A DNA stretch of 64,000 nucleotides, from positions 1 to 64,000 of the forward strand of contig NZ_LYVF01000197.1 of NCBI RefSeq assembly GCF_001655685.1, in the 5' to 3' direction. The stretch is from Desulfotomaculum copahuensis (lineage in GTDB: Bacteria > Bacillota > Desulfotomaculia > Desulfotomaculales > Desulfovirgulaceae). Both the position numbers and the translations under genes were made by a program. The notes below the pieces were generated by a model. The model saw only the letters and a list, made by a program, of their open reading frames with translations. It searched no databases and was not told the DNA's origin. Below are positions 1 to 9,677 of the stretch, piece after piece; within the stretch, counting starts at the first letter, position 1; each line of letters begins with the position of its first letter.

Positions 1-1513
<1,513 letters not shown>

Positions 1514-1677
1514 TATGAAAAGTTTTGCACTTGGCTTCTTTTCGAATTACTTATCCTGCGTCTTTCGCGCTAGACAAGTTGCCCGCCTTCAGCCTCGCGG
1601 CCGAAGACTTTTCGCATCTGGCTTCGCTGTTTAGTTTTCAAGGACCGTTTGCCGCCCTTTTCCGCGGCACATTTTTG
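1514..1677 (-). other. rRNA leader between promoters and 16S
   Basis: This transcribed spacer contains CCTTGAAAACTAAACAGCG (about 1631-1650, reverse strand), which resembles the boxA-type antitermination segment found upstream of 16S in Bacilli and Clostridia. There is no credible reading frame. It probably holds half of the processing stem for 16S maturation; the other half would be outside the window. Confidence 0.6.
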
Positions 1678-1707
1678 ATTGTATCACTTTTTGCCGCAAG
1701 CTGTCAA
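1678..1707 (-). promoter_or_regulatory. rrn promoter P1 (proximal)
   Basis: On the reverse strand TTGACA (1702-1707) and TACAAT (1678-1683) are separated by 18 bp. It is the promoter nearest the 16S gene, about 165 bp upstream of its 5' end. It is a strong sigma-A match. Confidence 0.8.
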
Positions 1708-1749
1708 GAACCACTTTCTGGCTTTACAGTTCACCGGCAACCGTGTTTT

Positions 1750-1778
1750 ATGTTAACACTGTTGCCGCCTTTCGTCAA
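1750..1778 (-). promoter_or_regulatory. rrn promoter P2
   Basis: On the reverse strand TTGACG (1773-1778) and TAACAT (1750-1755) are separated by 17 bp. It is the second of four similarly oriented promoters feeding the rRNA operon. Confidence 0.65.
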
Positions 1779-1832
1779 GGACTTTTTCTTCCCTTTTTCT
1801 CCCGGACAACCGCCTGCAGCAGCGACTTTTTT

Positions 1833-1862
1833 AATTTATCATAATAGCATGTCCGCCGTCAA
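1833..1862 (-). promoter_or_regulatory. rrn promoter P3
   Basis: On the reverse strand TTGACG (1857-1862) and TAAATT (1833-1838) are separated by 18 bp. It lies in an AT-rich pocket inside the otherwise GC-rich upstream region. Confidence 0.65.
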
Positions 1863-1926
1863 GCGTCAGTTTTCGCCTTTTTTTCCGTCATATTTCCACC
1901 GTTCCATAAAAGCGGCGGTACTGACT

Positions 1927-1956
1927 AATTTAGCATGTCACCTGAAATTTTGTCAA
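1927..1956 (-). promoter_or_regulatory. rrn promoter P4 (distal)
   Basis: On the reverse strand TTGACA (1951-1956) and TAAATT (1927-1932) are separated by 18 bp. The -35 matches consensus perfectly. It begins about 50 bp after the end of yunB, so this promoter starts the rRNA unit. Confidence 0.7.
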
Positions 1957-2009
1957 TGACCGGTTTTATTTTTTCTACCGGAAAAACCTTTTATACATTG
2001 CTGAACCTG

Positions 2010-2669
2010 TTACTGCCGCAGGGCGCCACTGAAAATACCGCCGGGAATATTGACAAATGTACCGGGTACCTGGCCGACAATAATGCTCTCCACCAGGGGT
2101 ACCTGGGTAGCCACCTGGACGGCGGTGCTTTGTGCCGGAATCACCACCCGCACTTCCGTATTGAAGTCCAGATAGATGGTGTGCCTGGTCTGGTTGATTC
2201 CCGCCTGCTCGAACCGGTCGTCCACTTTCACCCGCACTGTGCCCATGGGCACAATGGTCACCCTGACCCGTGGGCCCAGGTTGGCCAACAACTGGGTGCC
2301 GGTGATCTGCCCCAGGGGAATACTGAAGGAATCCGACGCCAGTTTTTGCAGCGCCGATTGCACCGCCAGAGTGATTTCCGTACTGAACTCGTTCAACTTG
2401 ACTGTATTGGCCTGCATAAGCACTATATGCCCCTGGTCATCCTGACGCACATGAATAAAATCCTGATATTGCAGGTTCTGTGCGGCGATTTTCTGCTGCA
2501 CGGCGCGGTTGATGGCCCCGGTGGCCATTTGCACGGCACGCACCTCGGCTATCTTGAAGATAGTCGGACGTAACGTATGATCAACCCACAGAAATGCTCC
2601 GAACAAAACAAAAAAAAATATCGTCCAGGCTAAAAAATTTCTTAAAGATGACCGCCTTCCCTTAAACAA
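2010..2669 (-). CDS. yunB: Sporulation protein YunB
   Basis: A 219-residue protein with one N-terminal membrane segment (roughly residues 11-33, FLAWTIFFFVLFGAFLW) followed by a secreted domain typical of YunB, with runs such as INRAVQQKI, QANTVKLN and IPLGQITGTQLLANLGP. In Bacillus subtilis YunB is made in the mother cell under sigma-E and is needed for normal spore formation; its biochemical role is unknown. The start is a TTG at 2669 with AAGGGG 8 nt upstream. An in-frame ATG at 2750 adds 27 basic residues but has no ribosome site. It is the gene directly upstream of the rRNA promoters, with the same orientation. Confidence 0.85.
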   Translation of the reverse strand: MFKGRRSSLRNFLAWTIFFFVLFGAFLWVDHTLRPTIFKIAEVRAVQMATGAINRAVQQKIAAQNLQYQDFIHVRQDDQGHIVLMQANTVKLNEFSTEITLAVQSALQKLASDSFSIPLGQITGTQLLANLGPRVRVTIVPMGTVRVKVDDRFEQAGINQTRHTIYLDFNTEVRVVIPAQSTAVQVATQVPLVESIIVGQVPGTFVNIPGGIFSGALRQ

Positions 2670-2932
2670 AACCGGCACCCCTTTTCCTGTTTGGACACGG
2701 ATCCTATCCGGATTTCCTCCCCGGCGCCGCTCGCTGAAACAGTTATACATATCCTGTTCGCGGCATCAAAGGACATTTTTGATGTTCCGGCGCAGCCGGT
2801 TTCCGATCAAGATTGCCCGCTCCGCATAACGGTCAGGGAAAACAAAAACATCCATAGTATATGGTATAATGCCGTTTCCTGCGGGGACGACCCTGTTAGA
2901 TTTATATGATCACCGCCCTTCAAATTTTCCAT

Positions 2933-2960
2933 AAAAAAACGCCCGGTCATTACCGGACGG
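2933..2960 (-). terminator. Terminator after tyrS
   Basis: On the reverse strand GTCCGGT-AATG-ACCGGGC is followed by GTTTTTTT. The short GC stem and T-run lie about 75 bp past the tyrS stop codon. Confidence 0.7.
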
Positions 2961-3032
2961 AAGAGAACATTAAATAGGACACGAACTCCGCAGGCACAAC
3001 ATGTCTCAAACGAAAACAAACCGGTCCCCGGG

Positions 3033-4256
3033 TCAACTGCAGATCAAGCGGATGAACTTTCTCTTACCGGCACGAATGACCATACCGTCCACCGGAGAAA
3101 GAAGGCTGGCCGGATCAATCACCTTTTCGCCGTCAACCTTCACCCCTCCCTGCTGGATCATCCGCCGGCCTTCGCTGGTGCTGGCAACAAGACCGGCCTG
3201 CTGGAGCAATCTGGGTAGCCAGATGTGTCCATCCGCCAGCATTTCTGCAGTCACCCGGAAACCGGGAATTTCACCGGGCAAATCATGCTGCTGGAAAACG
3301 CGCTTGAACTCCGCTTCGGCCTCCCCCGCCGCTTCCGGACCATGATAGAAAGAGACGATTTCCCGGGCCAGGCGCATCTTCACATCCCGCGGGTGCAGCT
3401 CGCCGCTGGCCAAACCGTCTGCGATCCGGCGCAGTTCATCGAGCGGCACCGGGGTGACCAGTTCAAAATAACGCAGCATCAGTTCATCCGGCAGTGACAT
3501 GGTCTTACCGTACATTTCCCGCGCCGGCTCATCAATGCCAATGTAGTTGCCCAGGCTCTTGCTCATTTTGTGCACACCGTCCAGGCCCTCCAGGATGGGC
3601 ATCATAATCGCAATCTGGGGTTCCTGGCCGTATTCCTTCTGGAGGGTGCGGCCCATTAAAAGATTGAACTTCTGGTCGGTGCCGCCCAGTTCCACATCGG
3701 CCTGCAGCGCCACCGAGTCGTATCCCTGCATCAGCGGGTAGAAAAATTCATGAATACTGATCGGCAGGCCCTCACGAAATCGGCGGGCGAAATCATCCCG
3801 CTCAAGCATACGGGCCACGGTTGATTTGGCCGCCAGTTGGATCACCTGTGCGAAATCAAGGGGAGCCAACCACTGACTGTTAAAAACCAGACGGGTGCGC
3901 TCCGGGTTCAGCACTTTAAAAATCTGCTTTTCGTAAGTACGGGCGTTTGCCTGCACCTGCTCTTCAGTCAGTTGCTTACGCGTTTCGGATTTCCCGGTCG
4001 GGTCGCCGATCCGTGCCGTATAATCTCCCAGAATAATGATCACTTCATGGCCCAGTTCCTGGAACTGGCGCATCTTCTGCAATACCACGGTGTGCCCCAG
4101 ATGAATGTCCGGAGCCGTGGGGTCCAGTCCCAATTTAATCTTTAATGGTTTCGTGGTGGTCATTGCACGCTTCAGTTTTTCCTCCAGCTCATCTTCGGGA
4201 ACAATTTCCACCGTGCCCCGTTTGATTATTTCCAGTTGCTCGTCCACGCCAGGCAT
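3033..4256 (-). CDS. tyrS: Tyrosyl-tRNA synthetase
   Basis: A cytoplasmic class I synthetase that charges tRNA-Tyr. The 407 residues show a HIGH-type motif (DIHLGH, residues 51-56), the tyrosine and tRNA-binding core ([13 protein letters not shown]) and KMSKS (KMSKSLGN). A C-terminal S4-like RNA-binding domain follows ([18 protein letters not shown]). Length and motifs fit the longer TyrZ-like bacterial type rather than the TyrRS best known from Bacillus stearothermophilus. The ATG at 4256 is chosen because AAAGGAG sits 9 nt upstream; a longer frame to 4283 lacks a site. No T-box sequence is visible upstream, unlike pheS and thrS in the same window. Confidence 0.95.
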   Translation of the reverse strand: MPGVDEQLEIIKRGTVEIVPEDELEEKLKRAMTTTKPLKIKLGLDPTAPDIHLGHTVVLQKMRQFQELGHEVIIILGDYTARIGDPTGKSETRKQLTEEQVQANARTYEKQIFKVLNPERTRLVFNSQWLAPLDFAQVIQLAAKSTVARMLERDDFARRFREGLPISIHEFFYPLMQGYDSVALQADVELGGTDQKFNLLMGRTLQKEYGQEPQIAIMMPILEGLDGVHKMSKSLGNYIGIDEPAREMYGKTMSLPDELMLRYFELVTPVPLDELRRIADGLASGELHPRDVKMRLAREIVSFYHGPEAAGEAEAEFKRVFQQHDLPGEIPGFRVTAEMLADGHIWLPRLLQQAGLVASTSEGRRMIQQGGVKVDGEKVIDPASLLSPVDGMVIRAGKRKFIRLICS

Positions 4257-4532
4257 GGCTCGTTTCTCCTTTCGACAATCCATTTACACATTGATAAATT
4301 ATATCAAAGCCGGTAACCGGATGGCAAGACTATCAGACAGCCGGCAGTGCTGACGCTTCAAAAAACTGATGCCACCCTTGCCCGCGAAGGACCTCAACCT
4401 GAAAGTTGTACGGCAGTGTCTCCGGCACCCTTCCCTCATACCCGTGATCCGGACATGAGCACCGTATGCCCACCGCCCCGGCACTTAGACTCAATTTCAG
4501 CGGATCGGGATATATTCTGTCACCTGTTATGT

Positions 4533-4538
4533 TATAAT
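4533..4538 (+). promoter_or_regulatory. -10 element before the class A PBP gene
   Basis: TATAAT at 4533-4538 lies about 30 bp before the TTG start of the penicillin-binding protein gene. The region 17-18 bp upstream has no good -35 hexamer, so this may be a weak or activator-dependent promoter. The rest of 4284-4567, the divergent spacer to tyrS, shows no gene. Confidence 0.45.
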
Positions 4539-4567
4539 GCTGGTAATAGTAGTAAGGGGGATTATTT

Positions 4568-6901
4568 TTGGGCGCCCGGAGAAAAAAGAAGAAGCTCAGA
4601 CCATCCCGCCTGATAATTTTGCTGCTGGCACTGTTTGTTTTGCTGGGCGGAAGCTCCGCGCTGGCCATGGTGGCCGTCAGTGTAAAGGACATGCCGGCCA
4701 TTAGCGGTGATAAACTTTTATCCAGCGCCGCCACCGTACTCTATGACCAGGACGGTAAATTGATTACCCGCGTCGGGACGGAAAACCGCGTGCCGGTGAA
4801 GCTGAAAGATATTCCGGAACCGGTGCGGCAGGCTTTTCTGGCTATCGAAGACGTCCGCTTTTATCAACATCAAGGTGTGGATTTACGCGGCGTGGCCCGG
4901 GCGGCCTGGGCGAACATCACCGGCCGCAGCATACGCGAAGGAGCCAGCACCATTTCCCAGCAACTGGTCAAACTGAGCCTCCTCGGCCCGGACCAGACCT
5001 GGAAGCGCAAGATCCAGCAAATGATTCTGGCCGTGATGCTGGAACAGCGCTACACCAAACAGGAAATTCTGGAGATGTACCTGAATAAAATATATTTTGG
5101 CGAAGGAGCCTACGGCATCCAGGCGGCCGCGGAAACCTATTTCAACAAACCGGCCGGTCAGCTGGATTACGTGCAGGGCGCCGTTCTGGCCGGCCTGGTC
5201 CAGGCCCCCAGCGCCTACGATCCGTTTAACAACCCCGGCGCCGCCACCGCCAGGCGCAACCTGGTACTGGACAACATGGCCCGTTACGGCATGCTCACTC
5301 CGGAACAGGCCAACCGGGGCAAAGCAAGGCCAATCAAAAACGATCTGCAGGAAAACAAGGGCAGTCCATACCCTGATCCGTACTTTGTGGATTACGTTAC
5401 GTCTCAACTGGTTGACCGTTACGGGGCGGATAAAGTATTTAAAGGTGGCTTACGGGTTTACACCACCCTGGACCCCCGGATCCAGCAGGCAACCGAAGAG
5501 GCTCTTTCCGATCCGCGTAATTTTCCCGCTTCCGTGCGTGATGACAAAAAAGTATTGCAACCGGAGGGAGCGGCTGCATTTCTGGATCCCCACACCGGTT
5601 ATATCAAGGCCATTGCAGGCGGACGGGAACACACCCACCGGCTGCAGTGGAACCGGGCCACCATGCCGCCGGGCCGCCAGCCCGGATCATCCTTCAAACC
5701 GATTATCGCCTATGGTCCGGCGGTGGATTTAAAAGGCATGGGACCGGCCTCGGTAATAGACGACATCCCGGTAAGATACGGTTCCTACGCACCCCGCAAT
5801 TACGACGGCCGTTACCGGGGCCTGATTACCATGCGTACCGCCCTGACCAATTCGATTAATATTGTGGCTGTAAAGCTGTTAATGAACGATGTGAGCCTGC
5901 CCGCCGCGATAAATTTCGCCCGCGGCCTGGGCATCGACCTGGATCCCCGGCACTGCGGGGCGGGTATCGCTCTGGGCGGCCTGTATAGCGGGGTTACTCC
6001 CCTGCAAATGGCCGCCGCTTACGGCGCTTTCGACAATTACGGACTGTACCTGACCCCCACTGCGATCATCCGGGTGAAAGACTTCGACGGTAAGGATCTA
6101 TATACCTATAAACCGCTGCCGCGTCAGGCCATGAAGGCCACCACCGCCTACCTGATCACCGGTATGCTCAAATCGGTGGTCCAGCGGGGCACGGGGACCA
6201 ACGCCAATCCGGGCCGTCCGGCCGCCGGCAAGACGGGAACCACGGATGACGGCAAGGACCTCTGGTTTGTGGGCTATACACCGGAATTGGCGGGAGCGGT
6301 ATGGATCGGCTACGATGAACCGGAGCCGATGCCCCTGGAGTTCGGCGGACGCTACCCGGCATTGATCTGGCGCCAGATCATCACCCGGGCGCTGCATGAC
6401 ACGCCGGTCCGGGATTTCCCGCGTCCTCCGGGCATTGTCACCGCCACGGTGGACGGTAAGTCCGGCCTGCTGCCCGGACCGAACACACCGCCGGCGGACA
6501 TGGTTACCGACCTGTTCGCCCGGGGGACTGTGCCCACCCGGGTGGACAATACCCACGTGCTGATGGATGTATGCGCCAAAAGCGGCCAGTTGCCCGGACC
6601 CGATTGCCCGGTCAAGGTATCCAGGGTTTTCATTCAACTACCCTATACCGTGCCCGGTTTTGTTGAAGATTTTAAACAACGGGCGCCCACCGCAGTGTGC
6701 CCGGAGCACCCGGCGCCGGGTGACAGATCGCAACCGCCGGGTGACAAACGGAAGCCTGGTGCACCGGGACAGCCGGGGAACACCCCGCCGGGCGGAAAAC
6801 CACCGGGCAAAGACAGTGCAAACGACCCGGGCAAGAAAAAAATTACCCGGCAGGTTGAAAAACCGCCGGCAGGCGTTTTAACAGACAAAGCAAGCCATTA
6901 A
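4568..6901 (+). CDS. Penicillin-binding protein 1A (bifunctional glycosyltransferase/transpeptidase)
   Basis: A membrane-anchored peptidoglycan synthase of 777 residues. A basic N-terminus and one membrane segment (about residues 12-36) precede a GT51 domain with the catalytic motif EDVRFYQHQGVD, GASTISQQLVK and RKIQQMILA...EQRYTKQEILEMYLN. The transpeptidase domain has the serine box PGSSFKP, SIN in TNSINIVAVK, and KTGTTDD. The last 60 or so residues are a Pro/Gly/Lys-rich tail that is probably disordered. The start is a TTG with AAGGGGG 7 nt upstream. The gene is monocistronic, between tyrS (divergent) and mutS2 (convergent). Confidence 0.95.
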   Translation: MGARRKKKKLRPSRLIILLLALFVLLGGSSALAMVAVSVKDMPAISGDKLLSSAATVLYDQDGKLITRVGTENRVPVKLKDIPEPVRQAFLAIEDVRFYQHQGVDLRGVARAAWANITGRSIREGASTISQQLVKLSLLGPDQTWKRKIQQMILAVMLEQRYTKQEILEMYLNKIYFGEGAYGIQAAAETYFNKPAGQLDYVQGAVLAGLVQAPSAYDPFNNPGAATARRNLVLDNMARYGMLTPEQANRGKARPIKNDLQENKGSPYPDPYFVDYVTSQLVDRYGADKVFKGGLRVYTTLDPRIQQATEEALSDPRNFPASVRDDKKVLQPEGAAAFLDPHTGYIKAIAGGREHTHRLQWNRATMPPGRQPGSSFKPIIAYGPAVDLKGMGPASVIDDIPVRYGSYAPRNYDGRYRGLITMRTALTNSINIVAVKLLMNDVSLPAAINFARGLGIDLDPRHCGAGIALGGLYSGVTPLQMAAAYGAFDNYGLYLTPTAIIRVKDFDGKDLYTYKPLPRQAMKATTAYLITGMLKSVVQRGTGTNANPGRPAAGKTGTTDDGKDLWFVGYTPELAGAVWIGYDEPEPMPLEFGGRYPALIWRQIITRALHDTPVRDFPRPPGIVTATVDGKSGLLPGPNTPPADMVTDLFARGTVPTRVDNTHVLMDVCAKSGQLPGPDCPVKVSRVFIQLPYTVPGFVEDFKQRAPTAVCPEHPAPGDRSQPPGDKRKPGAPGQPGNTPPGGKPPGKDSANDPGKKKITRQVEKPPAGVLTDKASH

Positions 6902-6973
6902 TATCAGTGCAAGGTATCATCCAGAACGCTTTTTAGCAGCATCACCGGAAGATGTACCACGGCGATGAAAGGT

Positions 6974-7016
6974 AAACCGGTGCAACCGAAACAACGTGGC
7001 TGCACCGGTTTCTTTG
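6974..7016. terminator. Bidirectional terminator between PBP1A and mutS2
   Basis: A perfect 11-bp inverted repeat, AAACCGGTGCA (6974-6984) and TGCACCGGTTT (7001-7011), is followed by CTTTGTT on the + strand. It sits between two convergent genes and can serve both. Confidence 0.8.
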
Positions 7017-7034
7017 TTGAACCGGCCCGGTCCG

Positions 7035-9395
7035 TCAGGCCAGTTCCACCACCGTAACGCCCATCCCGCCCTCGCCCTGCTCACCCAGGCGGAAGGACTT
7101 GACCCGCCGGTCGCCTTTCAGCTGCTGCTGGACGGCGGCCCTCAGGGCGCCGGTGCCCTTGCCGTGCACCAGTTGCACCCGGGGCAGGCCGGCCAGCGTG
7201 GCATCATCCAGGTATTTTTCCACTTCCAACAGGGCTTCCTCAGCGCGCATGCCCCGTAAATCAAGCCGGGTGGACACTTCCTGGGACTTGCTTTTGATCA
7301 GGGCGGCCACCTGCACCCGTCCGGACGGGAAGTGCTCTTCTTCCACCAGACGCAGATCCTGCAAAGAAACATTTAACTTGATTACACCCACCTGCACCTG
7401 GACCGTACCGTTTTCCGGCCGGGCGGCCACAAAGCCGTGCTGGTTGAAACGGGGCAGGAAAACTTCCTGCCCGGGGTTCACCGTTTGCGGCACCTTACCC
7501 GGCCCGTCCGGCGTACGGGAAACATTGGCCTGTACCCGTCCCTGCATGACACCCAGCCTTTCGCGTGCCTCCCGGATGGCTGCCTCACGCTCCCGGGCCG
7601 TATCGGCGGACAGGCGGGCACGCAACTCCCGGATGGTTTCCTCCGCTTCCCGGCGGGCCTGCGTAACCAGCGTCCGCGCTTCGTCCCGGGCACGCATGAG
7701 CACGGTGTCCCGTTTTTCAGATAAATCCCGTTCTATTTGCCGGCAGTGTTCGCGCAGGGATTCCGCCTCCCGGCGCATCCGTTCGGCCTCCAGTCGCTCT
7801 TTGCCGGCCAACTGCTGTTCTTTCTCCAGGCGATCCAGCAACTCGCCCACTTCCACCTGTTCGGTGGTCTGAAATTGCTTCGCCCGGGCCACCAGATTAG
7901 CGCTCAGACCCAGCCGGGCGGCAATTTCAAAGGCGTTGCTGCGCCCGGGTTTGCCGATCAACAGCCGGTATGTGGGCCGCAGGGTGACGGCGTCGAATTC
8001 CACACTGGCATTTTCCACCCGCTCCCGGGTGTAGGCGAAGTTTTTCAGTTCGCTGTAATGGGTGGTGGCCACCGTTTTGGCCCCGGCAGCATGCAGTGCT
8101 TCCAGGATGGCCTGAGCCAGTGCCGCCCCTTCGGCCGGATCGGTGCCGGCACCCAATTCATCCAGCAAAACCAGACTGTCCGGCCCGGCCTGCTGCAAGA
8201 TGTAAACGATATTCTTCAAGTGGGAAGAAAAAGTGCTCAGCGATTGCTCGATGCTTTGTTCGTCGCCGATATCGGCAAACACCTGCCTGAATACACCCAC
8301 TGCGGTGCCTTCCCCGGCCGGCAGGTGCAGGCCGGACTGGGCCATTAAAATCAACAGTCCGATCGTTTTTAAAGTGACCGTCTTGCCGCCGGTATTCGGT
8401 CCGGTGATCACCAGAGTGTCGAAGCTGCGGCCCAGATGCACGCTCACCGGCACCACCTCGCCGGAAAGCAGGGGATGCCGGCCCCGGCGGATGTCCAAAA
8501 CCGCGGCCGCCGGTAAAATGACGGGCGCCCAGGCATCAAGGCGCTGGCTGTAACGCGCGCGGGCCAAAATCAAATCCAGTTCACCCAGGGTGGCCAGTGA
8601 AGCGGCCAATTCTTCCCCCTGCCGGGCCACCATGCCGGAAAGCTCCGTCAGGATGCGGGCAATCTCCTGTTTTTCGGCCGCCTGCAGGCGGCGCACTTCG
8701 TTATTGGCCTCGAGCACGGCCATCGGTTCGATGAACAGCGTGGCCCCGCTGGCCGACTGGTCGTGGATAATCCCCGGCACCTGGGCACGGTATTCCTGCT
8801 TGACCGGCACCACGTAGCGTCCTTCCCGGATGGTTACAATCGGATCCTGCAAATATTTCTGATAGGACGGCGAACGGATAACGTTTCCCAACCGCTCCTT
8901 GATCTGCTGCTGCCCGCGGATCAGGCGGCGCCGGATTTGAGCCAGTTCGGGCGAAGCTTGATCGGCGATTTCGCCCCCGGGCAGGATGGCGGCGGCAATC
9001 GCATGCTCCATTTCGTTAAAGTTGGCCAGCGCAACGGCAATTTTCTCCAGCAGGGGGTATTTACCCGGCCGCTCCGCAAAAAAGTTTTTCACCAGCCGGC
9101 TGGCGCGTACAGTCTGCCCGACGGCAAAAAGCTCCTCCGGTTCAAGCACGGCCCCCCGGCGGGCTCTTGCCAGCGGCCGGCGTATGTCCTCCCAACCGCC
9201 CAGTGCGGCGTTGGGCTCCAGGCGCAGCAAATTACGCCCCTCGCTGGTCTGGTCCTGCCAGAGGGTGATCAGCTCCCGGTCGCTTACCGGGCGCAGGGCC
9301 AAAGCACGCTCCCGGCCCAGCGCGGAAAGGGCGCAGCCGGCCAGCTGCTCCAGTATTTTGTCGTATTCCAGACGCTTCAAAGTGCGTTCATCCAT
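7035..9395 (-). CDS. mutS2: Endonuclease MutS2
   Basis: A 786-residue MutS-family ATPase without the mismatch-recognition domain. Order: clamp/lever core, ATPase with Walker A GPNTGGKT and Walker B LVLLDELGAGTDP, a long charged coiled coil (LEKEQQLAGKERLEAERMRR onward), and a C-terminal Smr nuclease domain with LDLRGMRAEEAL and HGKGTGALR. MutS2 acts on branched DNA and, in Bacillus, on collided ribosomes. The ATG at 9395 gives the canonical MDERTLKRLEYDKI N-terminus and has AGAGGT upstream; the frame stays open further upstream without support. An open frame of 94 codons upstream ends in TGA overlapping this start (ATGGATGA); see the direct-repeat entry. Confidence 0.96.
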   Translation of the reverse strand: MDERTLKRLEYDKILEQLAGCALSALGRERALALRPVSDRELITLWQDQTSEGRNLLRLEPNAALGGWEDIRRPLARARRGAVLEPEELFAVGQTVRASRLVKNFFAERPGKYPLLEKIAVALANFNEMEHAIAAAILPGGEIADQASPELAQIRRRLIRGQQQIKERLGNVIRSPSYQKYLQDPIVTIREGRYVVPVKQEYRAQVPGIIHDQSASGATLFIEPMAVLEANNEVRRLQAAEKQEIARILTELSGMVARQGEELAASLATLGELDLILARARYSQRLDAWAPVILPAAAVLDIRRGRHPLLSGEVVPVSVHLGRSFDTLVITGPNTGGKTVTLKTIGLLILMAQSGLHLPAGEGTAVGVFRQVFADIGDEQSIEQSLSTFSSHLKNIVYILQQAGPDSLVLLDELGAGTDPAEGAALAQAILEALHAAGAKTVATTHYSELKNFAYTRERVENASVEFDAVTLRPTYRLLIGKPGRSNAFEIAARLGLSANLVARAKQFQTTEQVEVGELLDRLEKEQQLAGKERLEAERMRREAESLREHCRQIERDLSEKRDTVLMRARDEARTLVTQARREAEETIRELRARLSADTAREREAAIREARERLGVMQGRVQANVSRTPDGPGKVPQTVNPGQEVFLPRFNQHGFVAARPENGTVQVQVGVIKLNVSLQDLRLVEEEHFPSGRVQVAALIKSKSQEVSTRLDLRGMRAEEALLEVEKYLDDATLAGLPRVQLVHGKGTGALRAAVQQQLKGDRRVKSFRLGEQGEGGMGVTVVELA

Positions 9396-9528
9396 GGGGA
9401 AAATACCTCTGCTCATGCAAAATATTAAAACAGCTTTTAGAAAAATCATGCCCCGCCCCGTAAAGCAACCACGGCATTACCGGATCCCGGCCGGGCAGGC
9501 GCCATCCCGGCGCCGTGGGAAACCTGCC

Positions 9529-9639
9529 GGAGAACGCCAATGCTTTTTCCGGAAAGGTTTCACCCGGCACCGTAACATCCTGCCGGCCGCCGCTCCCGGT
9601 CACGGGGAACGCCAACGCTTTTTCCGGAAAGGTTTCACC
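9529..9639 (-). repeat. 36-bp direct repeat, two copies 75 bp apart
   Basis: Two copies at 9529-9564 and 9604-9639 are identical at 34 of 36 positions. The reverse strand contains GGTGAAACC, then TTTCCGGAAAAAG (itself partly palindromic) and a TTGGCGTTC segment. The repeats lie in the 282-bp gap between mutS2 and the U32 gene. The 75-bp period is a multiple of three. Both fall inside a 94-codon open frame (9388-9672, reverse strand) where each copy encodes GETFPEKALAF. The two differences within that frame are one silent change and one Pro/Ser change. Whether the frame is a gene is undecided; its other residues look unselected. Confidence 0.75.
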
Positions 9640-9677
9640 ATTATCATACCATTCCCGGGACCGGGTTTCCACCGTAT

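Noticed and set aside
1935-2573. A 212-codon frame opposite yunB
   Set aside because: It is the complement of a well-supported gene; such long antisense frames are common in GC-rich DNA.
4284-4567. A T-box leader for tyrS
   Set aside because: No AGGGTGG...CCGCGG element or specifier loop could be found upstream of tyrS.
9529-9639. CRISPR array
   Set aside because: Only two copies, with a 39-bp gap that is not followed by further repeats, and no cas genes.
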